Origin: Methylobacterium haplocladii
GTDB taxonomy: Bacteria; Pseudomonadota; Alphaproteobacteria; Rhizobiales; Beijerinckiaceae
Assembly (NCBI RefSeq): GCF_007992175.1
Contig: NZ_BJZT01000007.1
Span: 1-64,000 of the forward strand
Length of the DNA stretch: 64,000 nucleotides
Direction: 5' to 3'
Below, one piece after another: positions 31,485-39,559 of this stretch. The notes beneath the pieces were generated by a model that saw only the letters and a program-made list of their open reading frames with translations, was not told the origin of the DNA and did no database searches. Both the position numbers and the translations under genes were made by a program. The first letter of the stretch is position 1. The number at the start of each line of letters is the position of its first letter.

Positions 31485-31757
31485 CTACGATTGGTAATGC
31501 AGGCGGCACGAGGCGATTTCCAGGCCCTGGTCAGCGCCCTTGCCCCCCACGCGATAGACGAGCCGATGGGTTACGGTGATCCTGCGTGACCACCACCCTG
31601 CGAGACGTCCCCTCAGCGGCTCGGGCTTCCCGATGCCTTCGAGCGGGGTTCGTCTTGCATTCGCGATCAGAGCGTTGATCCGATCGACGACATCCGGGTC
31701 CGATTTCTGCCAGTGCAGATAGTCGTCCCAGGCATCGCCCGACCAGATCACCTTCAC
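31485..31757 (-). CDS. yoeB: toxin of the Txe/YoeB family
   Basis: A 90-residue RelE-superfamily mRNA interferase. The YoeB pattern is complete: WSGDAWDDYLHWQ at the start, the catalytic glutamate in GKPEPLRG, arginine in GWWSRRITVTHRLVYRV, and the C-terminal RLHYQS carrying the catalytic histidine and tyrosine. The family cleaves mRNA in the ribosomal A site. Six residues longer than E. coli YoeB. It overlaps the antitoxin gene by four bases, so translation is coupled. Confidence 0.95.
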   Translation of the reverse strand: MKVIWSGDAWDDYLHWQKSDPDVVDRINALIANARRTPLEGIGKPEPLRGRLAGWWSRRITVTHRLVYRVGGKGADQGLEIASCRLHYQS

Positions 31758-32008
31758 GGTTCGATCAGGTCGTGTTCGGTTCCGCGTCCTGCATCGAGTT
31801 CGGCGATCGACCGGAGCAGCCTTTCCGCGTTCACCGGCGAACTCATGAGATGCATCGTCTCGCGAAGCCCTTCGAGTTCCGCCAGCGGCAGGATCACCAT
31901 GTCCTCATGGTTCTGCCGCGTCACGACGAGCTCGGTGCGATCGCTCTCGACGCGGTCGAGATGGGTCGCGAGATTCTTTCGCAGTTCGGTGAAGCCGACA
32001 TGGGCCAT
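31754..32008 (-). CDS. yefM: antitoxin of the Phd/YefM family
   Basis: An 84-residue antitoxin. The N-terminal DNA-binding and dimerisation part has the YefM signature FTELRKNLATHLDRVESDRTE (here slightly split) and the LVVTRQNHEDMVILPLAELEGLRET motif; the C-terminal part (VNAERLLRSIAEL) neutralises YoeB. It is the first gene of the pair. Upstream, at 32024-32041, lies an operator-like TGTACG/CGTACA inverted repeat with a candidate promoter. Confidence 0.95.
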   Translation of the reverse strand: MAHVGFTELRKNLATHLDRVESDRTELVVTRQNHEDMVILPLAELEGLRETMHLMSSPVNAERLLRSIAELDAGRGTEHDLIEP

Positions 32009-32023
32009 GATGTGGATCCGATC

Positions 32024-32041
32024 TGTACGCACTAACGTACA
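32024..32041. promoter_or_regulatory. yefM-yoeB operator candidate (TGTACG-N6-CGTACA)
   Basis: Perfect inverted repeat of six bases with a six-base spacer, 16 bases before the yefM start. In E. coli the YefM-YoeB complex binds repeats with TGTACA cores, so this fits the expected autoregulatory operator closely. Confidence 0.7.
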
Positions 32042-32066
32042 TATGATCGTGTCGCCTTGTCGACAA
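32038..32066 (-). promoter_or_regulatory. candidate promoter of yefM-yoeB
   Basis: On the minus strand TTGTCG (32066-32061) and TATGTA (32043-32038) are 17 bases apart, matching sigma-70 -35/-10 spacing. The -10 element overlaps the operator at 32024-32041, as expected for repression by the antitoxin complex. Confidence 0.55.
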
Positions 32067-32107
32067 GCCGCTGCCGTCGTTGCGGCGACCAAAGAAGCCC
32101 GAAAGAA

Positions 32108-32437
32108 TCAATCCTGGCAGGTGATGCGGATCGGGCGTTCGGCGGCCTTGCGGACCGGGACGGCATCGATGGCGCCGGTATACTCGTCCTGGGCGGCAAC
32201 CCCGTAAGAGGTGGCGGAGGCGAAGCCCTGCGACTCGCACCAGGCGTTGGCGACGACCTGGCCGCATTCGCTGTTGCCGCCGGTGAGGCACTCGCCGGTG
32301 CCGTAGCCGTCGTTGGCCGGGATCAGGAAGGCCTTCTCGACATGCGGCGCGGCGCTGGCGTTCTCGCCGGCGTTGGCCTGGGTCGCGGCGGCGGAGACCA
32401 GGGCGAGAGCGAAGAAGGCAGCGGCCTGAAGGCGCAT
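32108..32437 (-). CDS. small secreted hypothetical protein with cysteines
   Basis: A 109-residue protein with a signal peptide (1-24, ending TQANA). The mature part includes GECLTGGNSECGQVVANAWCESQGFA and a final ITCQD, giving four cysteines, probably forming two disulfides in the periplasm. Similar small proteins with the CxxVVANAWCE pattern are common in Hyphomicrobiales; none has a known role. It is 100 bases downstream of nothing on its strand and stands alone next to the divergent cysS. Confidence 0.65.
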   Translation of the reverse strand: MRLQAAAFFALALVSAAATQANAGENASAAPHVEKAFLIPANDGYGTGECLTGGNSECGQVVANAWCESQGFASATSYGVAAQDEYTGAIDAVPVRKAAERPIRITCQD

Positions 32438-32757
32438 GGTCGGGACCTCGTAAATCGGTTTCGCGCGATTGCGGAGTGTTCGATCGGCTCGGTAAACAAA
32501 CCCTTGCCGGCCACGCTCATCGTCGGGCGATCGGCCGGGTCGTTCTCGAATCGATCACCGTTTTGGGGTAGCGGATGCAGGCGGCCCCGACCGTCGCCGA
32601 CGCGCCACAGCCGCGTCGGGCAATGGGGCGGGACGGTGGCAGGGACGATGGAGCCGGAGACGGGTCCGTCGCGAAAGCGGCCACGGCACAACGGGATAGG
32701 AGCCCAGTCCGGCGCAGGCGGCGCGGGGCAGGGCGGCTCCGAGCGGGATGGACTCTG

Positions 32758-34140
32758 ATGGCGCCGATGTTGCGGCTCTACAACACCCTGACGCGCGAGA
32801 AGGCGCCCTTCGCGCCGATCGATCCGACGAACGTGCGCGTCTACGCCTGCGGCCCGACGGTCTACGACGCAGCCCATATCGGCAATGCGCGCCCGATCAT
32901 CGTCTTCGATCTGCTGTTCCGGCTGCTGCGCCACCTCTACGGGCCGGCCCACGTCACCTACGCCCGCAACGTCACGGACGTGGATGACAAGATCAACGCG
33001 CGGGCGGCGCTCCGCGGCATCACCATCCGCGAACTGACCGACGAGACGCTGAAGGCCTTCCACGCGGATGTACGCGATCTCGGCGTACTGATGCCCGATG
33101 ACGTGAACGTGCCGGGGGCGCGCGCGCGCTTCATCGAGCCCCGCGCCACCGACCACATCGTCGAGATGGTCACGCTGATCGAGGGACTGGTCGCGGCCGG
33201 CCACGCCTACGTCGCGCAAGACCACGTGCTGTTCGACGTGCCCTCGATGCCGGATTACGGCGGCCTCTCGCGGCGTCCCCTCGACGAGATGGAGGCCGGC
33301 GCCCGCGTCGAGGTCGCGCCCTACAAGCGCTCGCCCCTCGACTTCGTGCTGTGGAAGCCCTCGAAGCCGGGCGAGCCCTCCTGGCCCTCACCCGCGGACA
33401 TCGCGGCACCGGGGCGGCCGGGCTGGCACATCGAGTGCTCCGCGATGTCGTGGAAGCATCTCGGACAGACCTTCGACATCCATGCCGGCGGTATCGACCT
33501 GATCTTTCCACACCACGAGAACGAGGTCGCCCAGTCGCGCTGCTGCTTCGGCACCGCCGTCATGGCCAATGTCTGGCTGCACAACGGCTTCCTCCAGGTG
33601 GAGGGGGAGAAGATGTCGAAGTCGCTCGGCAACTTCATCACCATCCGCGAGGTCCTGGCCGACTGGCCGGGCGAGGTGGTGCGGCTGGCGATGCTGAAGA
33701 CGCATTATCGCCAGCCGATCGACTGGACGCTGCGGGGCCTCGAGGAGGCGAGCCGCACACTGGATCGCTGGTACGGTGCTGTCGGCGATGCTTCGCCGGC
33801 TCAGCACATGCCGCCCGCGGTGCTGGAGCCGTTGCTCGACGACCTCAACACGGCCGCAGCTCTGGCCGAGCTTCACCGACTGGACGACCCCGCCACGCTC
33901 AAGGCCGGTGCGAGCCTGCTCGGCTTGCTCGGGCAGACGCAGAGCGGCCGCGCACAAGCGAGTGTCCAGGCGGCGGGCATCGATGTCGGAAAAGTCGAGG
34001 CGCTGATCGAAGAACGCCGCGCCGCCCGCGCCGCCAAGGACTGGGCGGCCTCGGACCGGGTACGGGATGCGCTCCTCGCGATGGGCGTCGCGGTGAAGGA
34101 CAACAAGGACGGCACGACGACGTGGAGCGTGGTGACGTAG
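32758..34140 (+). CDS. cysS: cysteinyl-tRNA synthetase
   Basis: A 460-residue class I aminoacyl-tRNA synthetase that charges tRNA-Cys. The HIGH motif is HIGNAR near residue 40, preceded by YACGPTVYD whose cysteine is a zinc ligand; further zinc ligands are in WHIECSAMS and FPHHENE near 240-270, and the KMSKS motif is [10 protein letters not shown] near 288. The C-terminal DALR/anticodon region is present. The start MAPMLRLYN at 32758 is chosen over ATG 32767; both are plausible. Length is normal. Confidence 0.96.
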   Translation: MAPMLRLYNTLTREKAPFAPIDPTNVRVYACGPTVYDAAHIGNARPIIVFDLLFRLLRHLYGPAHVTYARNVTDVDDKINARAALRGITIRELTDETLKAFHADVRDLGVLMPDDVNVPGARARFIEPRATDHIVEMVTLIEGLVAAGHAYVAQDHVLFDVPSMPDYGGLSRRPLDEMEAGARVEVAPYKRSPLDFVLWKPSKPGEPSWPSPADIAAPGRPGWHIECSAMSWKHLGQTFDIHAGGIDLIFPHHENEVAQSRCCFGTAVMANVWLHNGFLQVEGEKMSKSLGNFITIREVLADWPGEVVRLAMLKTHYRQPIDWTLRGLEEASRTLDRWYGAVGDASPAQHMPPAVLEPLLDDLNTAAALAELHRLDDPATLKAGASLLGLLGQTQSGRAQASVQAAGIDVGKVEALIEERRAARAAKDWAASDRVRDALLAMGVAVKDNKDGTTTWSVVT

Positions 34141-34240
34141 CGGGTAGGTGGCGCATCTCGATGCGATCCACCGGGAACCGATCACCGTCGAATTCGCCGC
34201 GCGCCAGCCGAAATGCGCCGCCCCGCTCGCCAGGACCGGT

Positions 34241-34987
34241 TCACGCGTCCTTCGGCATCGCCGACTGGATGAAGCGGTCCGAGCCGAGGTCCTCCTCGTC
34301 GTAGCCCAGCAGTTCGGCGAGGCGGCCGCGGGCGCGGCTGACGCGGCTCTTCACGGTGCCGACCTTGCAGCCCATGATGGTGGCGGCCTCCTCGTAGGAG
34401 ACGCCCTCGGCGCCCACCAGCACCAGCGCCTCGCGCTGGTCCGGCGGCAGCTTGGCGAGCGCGGTCTGCAGGTCCTCGACGTCGAGCCGGTCGCCCTGGT
34501 GCGGGGCGGTGGCGAGGCGGGCGGCGTAGGAGCCGTCCTGATCCTCGACCTCGCGCACCCGCTTGCGGTGGTCCGAGTAGAAGATGTTCCGCAGGATCGT
34601 GAACAGCCAGGCGTTCAGGTTGGTGCCGGGCTGGAAGCGGGCGCGATGCTGCCAGCCCTTCATCAGCGTGTCCTGGACGAGGTCGTCCGAACGCGCGGGG
34701 TTCGAGGTCAGCGACAGGGCGAAGGCGCGCAAGGAGGGCACCGCCGCGAGCAGGCCGTTGCGGAATTCGGGGTCGACCCGCTCGCCCTGCGCCTTGAGCG
34801 CGGCTTCGAGCTTCTCGATGAGGTCGGCGAAGCGGGCCGTGACTTCATCCGGGGTGCCGAGCGCCTCGTAGACGGTGCGCAACTGGTCACCGAGATGGGT
34901 GCGGATGTTGGCCGAGAGGGCCGGACGCCCCTCAGCGCCGTCCTCGGCGGGATGATCGAGGGTGGCGTCGGTCTCGGTGCGGCTCAT
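34241..34987 (-). CDS. NepR-EcfG fusion: general stress sigma factor with N-terminal anti-sigma-like domain
   Basis: A 248-residue protein. Residues 77-228 are an EcfG-type (ECF15) sigma factor: region 2 has SDDLVQDTLMKGWQHRARFQ and NAWLFTILRNIFYSDHRKR, region 4 has LPPDQREALVLVGAEGVSYE and GTVKSRVSRARGRLAEL. Residues 27-66 (THLGDQLRTVYEALGTPDEV then TARFADLIEKLEAAL) match NepR, the small anti-sigma factor of the alphaproteobacterial general stress response, normally a separate gene next to ecfG. There is no start codon between the two parts, so they form one chain. phyR and other stress-response genes are not nearby. Confidence 0.85.
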   Translation of the reverse strand: MSRTETDATLDHPAEDGAEGRPALSANIRTHLGDQLRTVYEALGTPDEVTARFADLIEKLEAALKAQGERVDPEFRNGLLAAVPSLRAFALSLTSNPARSDDLVQDTLMKGWQHRARFQPGTNLNAWLFTILRNIFYSDHRKRVREVEDQDGSYAARLATAPHQGDRLDVEDLQTALAKLPPDQREALVLVGAEGVSYEEAATIMGCKVGTVKSRVSRARGRLAELLGYDEEDLGSDRFIQSAMPKDA

Positions 34988-35167
34988 GATGATTTAAGCG
35001 TGCTTCGGTCGGTGGGCGTCGGGCGGCGCGGTCCGTGTCCCCTGCGAGACGGAGGGAACCTTACCGCATCGCGGGGCCGAGCGCATCCCGAGGGGCGGGG
35101 TCGGCGGGGAGCTTGACCGGACTTTCCGACTTTTTCTGGCCGCCGGGCGGCGACGATCGGGAATGCC

Positions 35168-35986
35168 TCAATCGCAGCCGCACGGCAGCGCGACCGAGAC
35201 CGCGCGACGCCCCGGCCGCAACAGCCGTACGGCCCCGTCCTTGAACACCACCGTGTCGCCGCGGGCGAGTTCGGTCCAGGTCTCGTCGCGGGTCAGCGCC
35301 CGCGTGGCGATCATGGTGACCACGTCGGTCTCCTTGGTCTCCTGCGCGAAGTCGACCCGCCAGTCCTCGTCGATCAGGGTCGCCGTGCCGAAGGGCGCGC
35401 AGCGGGTCAGGTAGCAGAGCCGCTTGCCGCAATGGGCGTAGAGCACCCGGCTGTCCGACAGCAGCATGTTGAAGACGCCGAGCCCGTTGAGGTCGAGGCA
35501 GAGCTCGGCCAAGGCCGCGTCGAGCTGCGCCGGCCGGGGCGCCTTCGGCCAGCGCTCCTCGAGCCGCGACATGATCCAACAGAAGGCATACTCGCTGTCG
35601 GTGGAGCCGACGGGCTCGAAGCGGCCGAGCGGGCGCTTCTTGATGCCCTTGAGCTGGCCGTTATGGGCGAAGGTCCAGCGCCGGCCCCAGAGCTCGCGGC
35701 TGAAGGGATGGGTGTTTTCGAGGCTCACCCGGCCGCGATTGGCCTTGCGGACATGGGCGACGACGATGCGGCTCTTGATCGCATAGCGCTTGAGGAGCTT
35801 GGCCAGCTCCGATTGCGCGCTCGGGTCCGGATCGTGGAACGAACGGCAGCCGCGGCCGCCCTCGTAGAAGGTGATGCCCCAGCCGTCGGCATGCGGCCCG
35901 GTCTCGCCGCCGCGCTTGGCCAGCCCCGCGAAGGAGAACCGGATGTCGGTGGGCACGTTCGCGCTCATGCCGAGCAGTTCGCACAT
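35168..35986 (-). CDS. class II glutamine amidotransferase (YafJ-like)
   Basis: A 272-residue Ntn-hydrolase. After removal of Met1 the N-terminal nucleophile is Cys2 (MCELLGMSAN); GGETGPHADGWGITFYEGG, IVVAHVRKANRG, FAHNGQLKG and GSTDSEYAFCWI are the typical glutaminase-fold motifs. The protein is a stand-alone glutaminase domain with no synthase domain, like E. coli YafJ and DUG3-type proteins, which act on gamma-glutamyl substrates. Specific substrate not known. Ends with CGCD. Confidence 0.92.
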   Translation of the reverse strand: MCELLGMSANVPTDIRFSFAGLAKRGGETGPHADGWGITFYEGGRGCRSFHDPDPSAQSELAKLLKRYAIKSRIVVAHVRKANRGRVSLENTHPFSRELWGRRWTFAHNGQLKGIKKRPLGRFEPVGSTDSEYAFCWIMSRLEERWPKAPRPAQLDAALAELCLDLNGLGVFNMLLSDSRVLYAHCGKRLCYLTRCAPFGTATLIDEDWRVDFAQETKETDVVTMIATRALTRDETWTELARGDTVVFKDGAVRLLRPGRRAVSVALPCGCD

Positions 35987-36092
35987 GGGGACTTCGACGA
36001 CTTGTGTTCACGCGGGTCAGAGCCCTGCCGGTGTAGTGCAGGCGCATCCGGGTTGAAAAGCGCTTGGCGTCCCCGACGGTTGCGATCGGTCG

Positions 36093-37262
36093 TCAGGAAG
36101 GCGGCGGTGCCGGACCGGATGGGGCCTCTCCGATGAGGAGCCCCGGGAAAAACCGGCGCGCCAGCGGCTGCAATCCGATCGCGAGACCCGCCACGCCGAC
36201 GAAGGCCAGGGCGTCGACGAGCGTGAGTGCGAACGTGCCGCGCAGGGATGGCGTCACGAACCAGGCGAGGGCGAGCATCTGGACGACGAGGGCGAGCGCC
36301 GCGACGAGACGGGCGCGGTACTCGCCGGGCTTCAGGGTATTGGCGGCTGCAAGCAGCACCACGGCCCCGGCGACGAGGGCGAGCGCGCGACCCTGCGCGT
36401 TTCCGCGGGCGCCGTACCAGGCGGCGGCCTCCGTCAGCGCCGTGGGGCGAAGGATGAACGCCTGCACCAGATGCATGGCGGCCCAGATCGCCAGCAGGAT
36501 GGCGAGCGGGGTCAGCCGGTCGAGCCGGCGCCGCGAGGGACCGACATCCGGCGGTGCGACCAGGATCGCGGCACTGAGCGCGAGGCTGCTCCAGCCCGCC
36601 ATCAGCAGCAGGCCGGACAGGCTCGACTGGAAGCGCCCCGAGACGGCCATCACCAGATCGCCCGCCATCAGGGATCCGAACAGTATGTGCAGGCCGAGAC
36701 CGAGTACGGCGCGGCCGTCGTCGATGCGGCCGGCCTTGCCCCAGGGCTCTCCGCCGCGGCGGGCGAAGACGATCGCCAGCGCGATCCAGACCGTGAAGGC
36801 GAGGGCGACCCGCGCGAGGACGAACGGCGTGGTGAACCAGATCGCCGCCAGCGGGCTCGACTGGGGCGCGCCCGCCGCCCAGGGATAGAGGACGGGCAGG
36901 GCGAACAGGATCGGCAGGCCGAGAAGCGCCGCGACCGGCATCAGCGTGAGCAGCCAGCGCAGAGTCTCCAGCAGCGCCGTTTCGGGCTGCGGCCGCCAGG
37001 CATCAGCCCGCTCGACCATGATCACCACGGGCAGCGCCCCCGCCGGCAGCGCGAGCAGGCAGAGCCAGGCGGGGAGGTAGGAGATCATCCCGTTCCGCCA
37101 GCCGCCGAGGAGAAAGGCCAGCAGCAGGGCCGCGGCGCCGATGCCGAGGCCCACGGTGGCGCGCCGCCGGGGATCGAGGGCGAAGGCGCGGGCCGTGCGC
37201 GGCAGGGCCGTCACCGCACGCCCGCGCACGCCTCCCGGCGGACGGTGGACCTCGGGGCTCAT
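36093..37262 (-). CDS. ActF-like membrane subunit of alternative complex III
   Basis: A 389-residue protein with about ten transmembrane helices. The pattern fits ActF of alternative complex III, a quinol-oxidising complex that replaces cytochrome bc1: PILFALPVLYPWAAG near 118 (ActF has ILGLP-LYPWA), IWFTTPFVLARVALAFTVWIAL and HILFGSLMAGDLVMAVSGRF with SSLSGLLLMAGW (ActF: DWVMSL...WYSTIYGLLV). Conserved residues are partly changed (DWVMSL to DLVMAV). It overlaps the upstream ActC-ActD fusion gene by four bases and is translated with it. No ActA, ActB or ActE in the window. Confidence 0.7.
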   Translation of the reverse strand: MSPEVHRPPGGVRGRAVTALPRTARAFALDPRRRATVGLGIGAAALLLAFLLGGWRNGMISYLPAWLCLLALPAGALPVVIMVERADAWRPQPETALLETLRWLLTLMPVAALLGLPILFALPVLYPWAAGAPQSSPLAAIWFTTPFVLARVALAFTVWIALAIVFARRGGEPWGKAGRIDDGRAVLGLGLHILFGSLMAGDLVMAVSGRFQSSLSGLLLMAGWSSLALSAAILVAPPDVGPSRRRLDRLTPLAILLAIWAAMHLVQAFILRPTALTEAAAWYGARGNAQGRALALVAGAVVLLAAANTLKPGEYRARLVAALALVVQMLALAWFVTPSLRGTFALTLVDALAFVGVAGLAIGLQPLARRFFPGLLIGEAPSGPAPPPS

Positions 37263-39268
37263 CGCGGCACCCGATCGATCGCCAGGGGACGGCCGCCATC
37301 GCCGCGGAGGCTTGCAAGACGCTGGGCGACGCGTTCGGCATCGTCCGTGCCGTCGCGGATCTCGGCCGTCAGGCGGAAGCGGTTCGGGCCGGACCGCGGA
37401 AAGCCGGGACCGTCGAAAGGCGGAGGGCTCCGCTGCGGCAGCCGGCTGCGCACGAGCAGCGTGACCAGGATCGCCAGCGTGCCCGTCGTCAGCGCCACCG
37501 CGATGCTCGGTAGCACGAAGAACGGCCAGGATGCCTGGAGCCGCGCGCTGGTGCCGAGGGGGGAGAGCCAGAGCGCAGCCGCGAGGCAGAGCGCCAGGAA
37601 CCCGAAGCCGCCGGCGAGCGCGCTGACCAGCGCCGTGCGGCGGATCGGATGCTCGCTCGGCCGTAGAGCCTCGAACACGCTCGGCATCGGCACGGGGCCG
37701 AACGCGTCGAGGCGCAATGTCCGGTCACGCCCGAGGAGCGCGTTGACGGCCGCAGCCAGGGCTTTCTCCGAGGCGAAGGCGGCGCCGATCCGCCGGATCG
37801 GGACGTCGGTGCGGTCCGGGTCGATCAGGGGCATGGCCGTTTCGGCCGCCTCGGATGCGTTGTGGGCGATGGCGAGCTGGCGCGTCTGCGCGATCGAGAC
37901 GATCGGCAGGCTGCGCAGGACGAGGAGCAGGAGTGCCAGGAACAAGCCGATCGATCCCGCGAAGGTGACGACGTGCCCGAGTCCGGGGGCGTTCGCCTCC
38001 GCCGGAAGCGGCACGCTCTCGTTCTGCAGCGAGACGACGAGGACCATGACGTGGTCGGCATAGGCGCCGATCGCCACGAGGGCGCCGACCACGGCGATGA
38101 GCAGACCGGAGCGGCGGGCCCGCGGCAGCCAGAACACCTGCACCGGCAGCAGCCCGCAGGCGACGATCGTCCAATAGATCCAGGCGAGATCGCCCTCGAA
38201 GCCGCGCGCCGCGATCTCACGCGCGAAGGCGTCGCCATACAAGAGCGTCGAGAGGAGCGCGGTGACGTGGCAATAGAGGCTGGCGAGGCCGAGCACGAGG
38301 ATCATCCGGGCCAGGACGTCGAGGTGGCGCCGGGTGATGAGGCCGCCGAGCCCGTAGGCCGCGCGGATGGCCACGACGAGCGCCGCCGTCACGCCGACGC
38401 CGGAGAGCACCGCGCCGACGAGGAACGTCACCGGCAGCAGGGTGTCGTGCCGGCCGGGGGGCGCCGAGCCCACCAGTTCCACCGAGGCGCCGCCCTGGAG
38501 CACGATCACGAGCAGCGCCCCGAGCAGGGCGACGGCGCGATAGGCCTCGACCCAGCGCTGCCATTGCACGGCCGAGCCGCGCCAGCCCACCGCGACCAGG
38601 CTGTAGAACCGCGCCCGCAGACGGGGCGGCGCGCGTCCGGCGCCAGGCTCTCCGGCTCGGTTTCGTGCCGCTTCGACCACGCCGTCGCGCAGGGTGGCGA
38701 GGTCGGGCAGTAGCCCGACATACCAGAGGCCGGCGCAGACCACGACGCAGCAGGCGAGGCCCGTCGCATCCCAGGCCGCGGGCGAACCGAACGGCGGCAA
38801 CACGCCGACGGTGCCGCGCCAGGGCAGGGCCGGATCGAGCCAGCCCGGTCGCCCGAGGGGCAGCAGGGCGTAGAACCCGGCCACGATCGCGCCGAGCAGC
38901 GCGACCGTCTCGGCGATCCGGATCACGGCGCAGCGCCACTCGACGCCGGCGAGCAGCAGCACGGCGGCGACCAGCAGGCTGCCATGGGCGATCCCGACCC
39001 ACCAATCGTAGCTCGCGATGGCGAGTGCCGAGACGACCGGCGTCCCGGCCTGCCCGGCCCCGAGATGAACCAGCGAGACGGCGAACAGGCCGATCAACCC
39101 GGCGGCTCCGGCGAAGGCGATCCACCAGCGCGGCGGGGCGGACGGAGCCAGCACGATGCCGGTCATCGTCCGGCCGATGCCCTCGACGGTCTCGCCGGCC
39201 GCGATGATGCGTTCGCCGTAGAGCTTTTTCGGATCGTGCGTGGGGTTCGCGGGATCGTCGTGCGGCAA
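37259..39268 (-). CDS. ActC-ActD fusion: NrfD-family membrane subunit with C-terminal DUF3341 domain
   Basis: About 669 residues. The N-terminal 500 residues form an NrfD/PsrC-type quinone-interacting membrane protein of about ten helices (SYDWWVGIAHGSLLVAAVLLL, GLWYVGLLPDLATLRD, GGLITRRHLDVLARMILVLG), the ActC subunit of alternative complex III. The last 180 residues match ActD (DUF3341): RIGAAFASEKALAAAVNALL, DAFGPVPMPSVFEAL, two helices, then GPGFPRSGPNRFRLTAEI. In known complexes ActC and ActD are separate. Start is uncertain: TTG 39268 keeps coding-like GERIIAAGETVEGIGRTM; the first ATG is 39166. Overlaps the ActF gene (ATGA). ActB, which carries Fe-S and the molybdopterin-like domain, is absent. 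Confidence 0.75.
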   Translation of the reverse strand: MPHDDPANPTHDPKKLYGERIIAAGETVEGIGRTMTGIVLAPSAPPRWWIAFAGAAGLIGLFAVSLVHLGAGQAGTPVVSALAIASYDWWVGIAHGSLLVAAVLLLAGVEWRCAVIRIAETVALLGAIVAGFYALLPLGRPGWLDPALPWRGTVGVLPPFGSPAAWDATGLACCVVVCAGLWYVGLLPDLATLRDGVVEAARNRAGEPGAGRAPPRLRARFYSLVAVGWRGSAVQWQRWVEAYRAVALLGALLVIVLQGGASVELVGSAPPGRHDTLLPVTFLVGAVLSGVGVTAALVVAIRAAYGLGGLITRRHLDVLARMILVLGLASLYCHVTALLSTLLYGDAFAREIAARGFEGDLAWIYWTIVACGLLPVQVFWLPRARRSGLLIAVVGALVAIGAYADHVMVLVVSLQNESVPLPAEANAPGLGHVVTFAGSIGLFLALLLLVLRSLPIVSIAQTRQLAIAHNASEAAETAMPLIDPDRTDVPIRRIGAAFASEKALAAAVNALLGRDRTLRLDAFGPVPMPSVFEALRPSEHPIRRTALVSALAGGFGFLALCLAAALWLSPLGTSARLQASWPFFVLPSIAVALTTGTLAILVTLLVRSRLPQRSPPPFDGPGFPRSGPNRFRLTAEIRDGTDDAERVAQRLASLRGDGGRPLAIDRVPR

Positions 39269-39559
39269 GCCGTCGGTTTCCGTGAGGCACGGACAAGACG
39301 GCGCCCCTCGGGAGCGGACCCTAACGGCACCGGGCCCGTCCAAAAAGCCGCTGCGACCGAATCTCCAACATGTCGCACGGCCCTGCCCGGCTATTCGGCG
39401 CCCGAACCCCGGTGAACGAACGGCAATCCTCCCGCCGCCGGTGCGACGCTCGTCGGGCCGGGGCCCGGTTCGCCTTCCGCCTCGCCGAGGCGTCCGGGAA
39501 AGGGCTGTTGCATCGAACCGGCCAGCCGGGAACGGCATGGGTCGACGAAGGGAGAGGAT

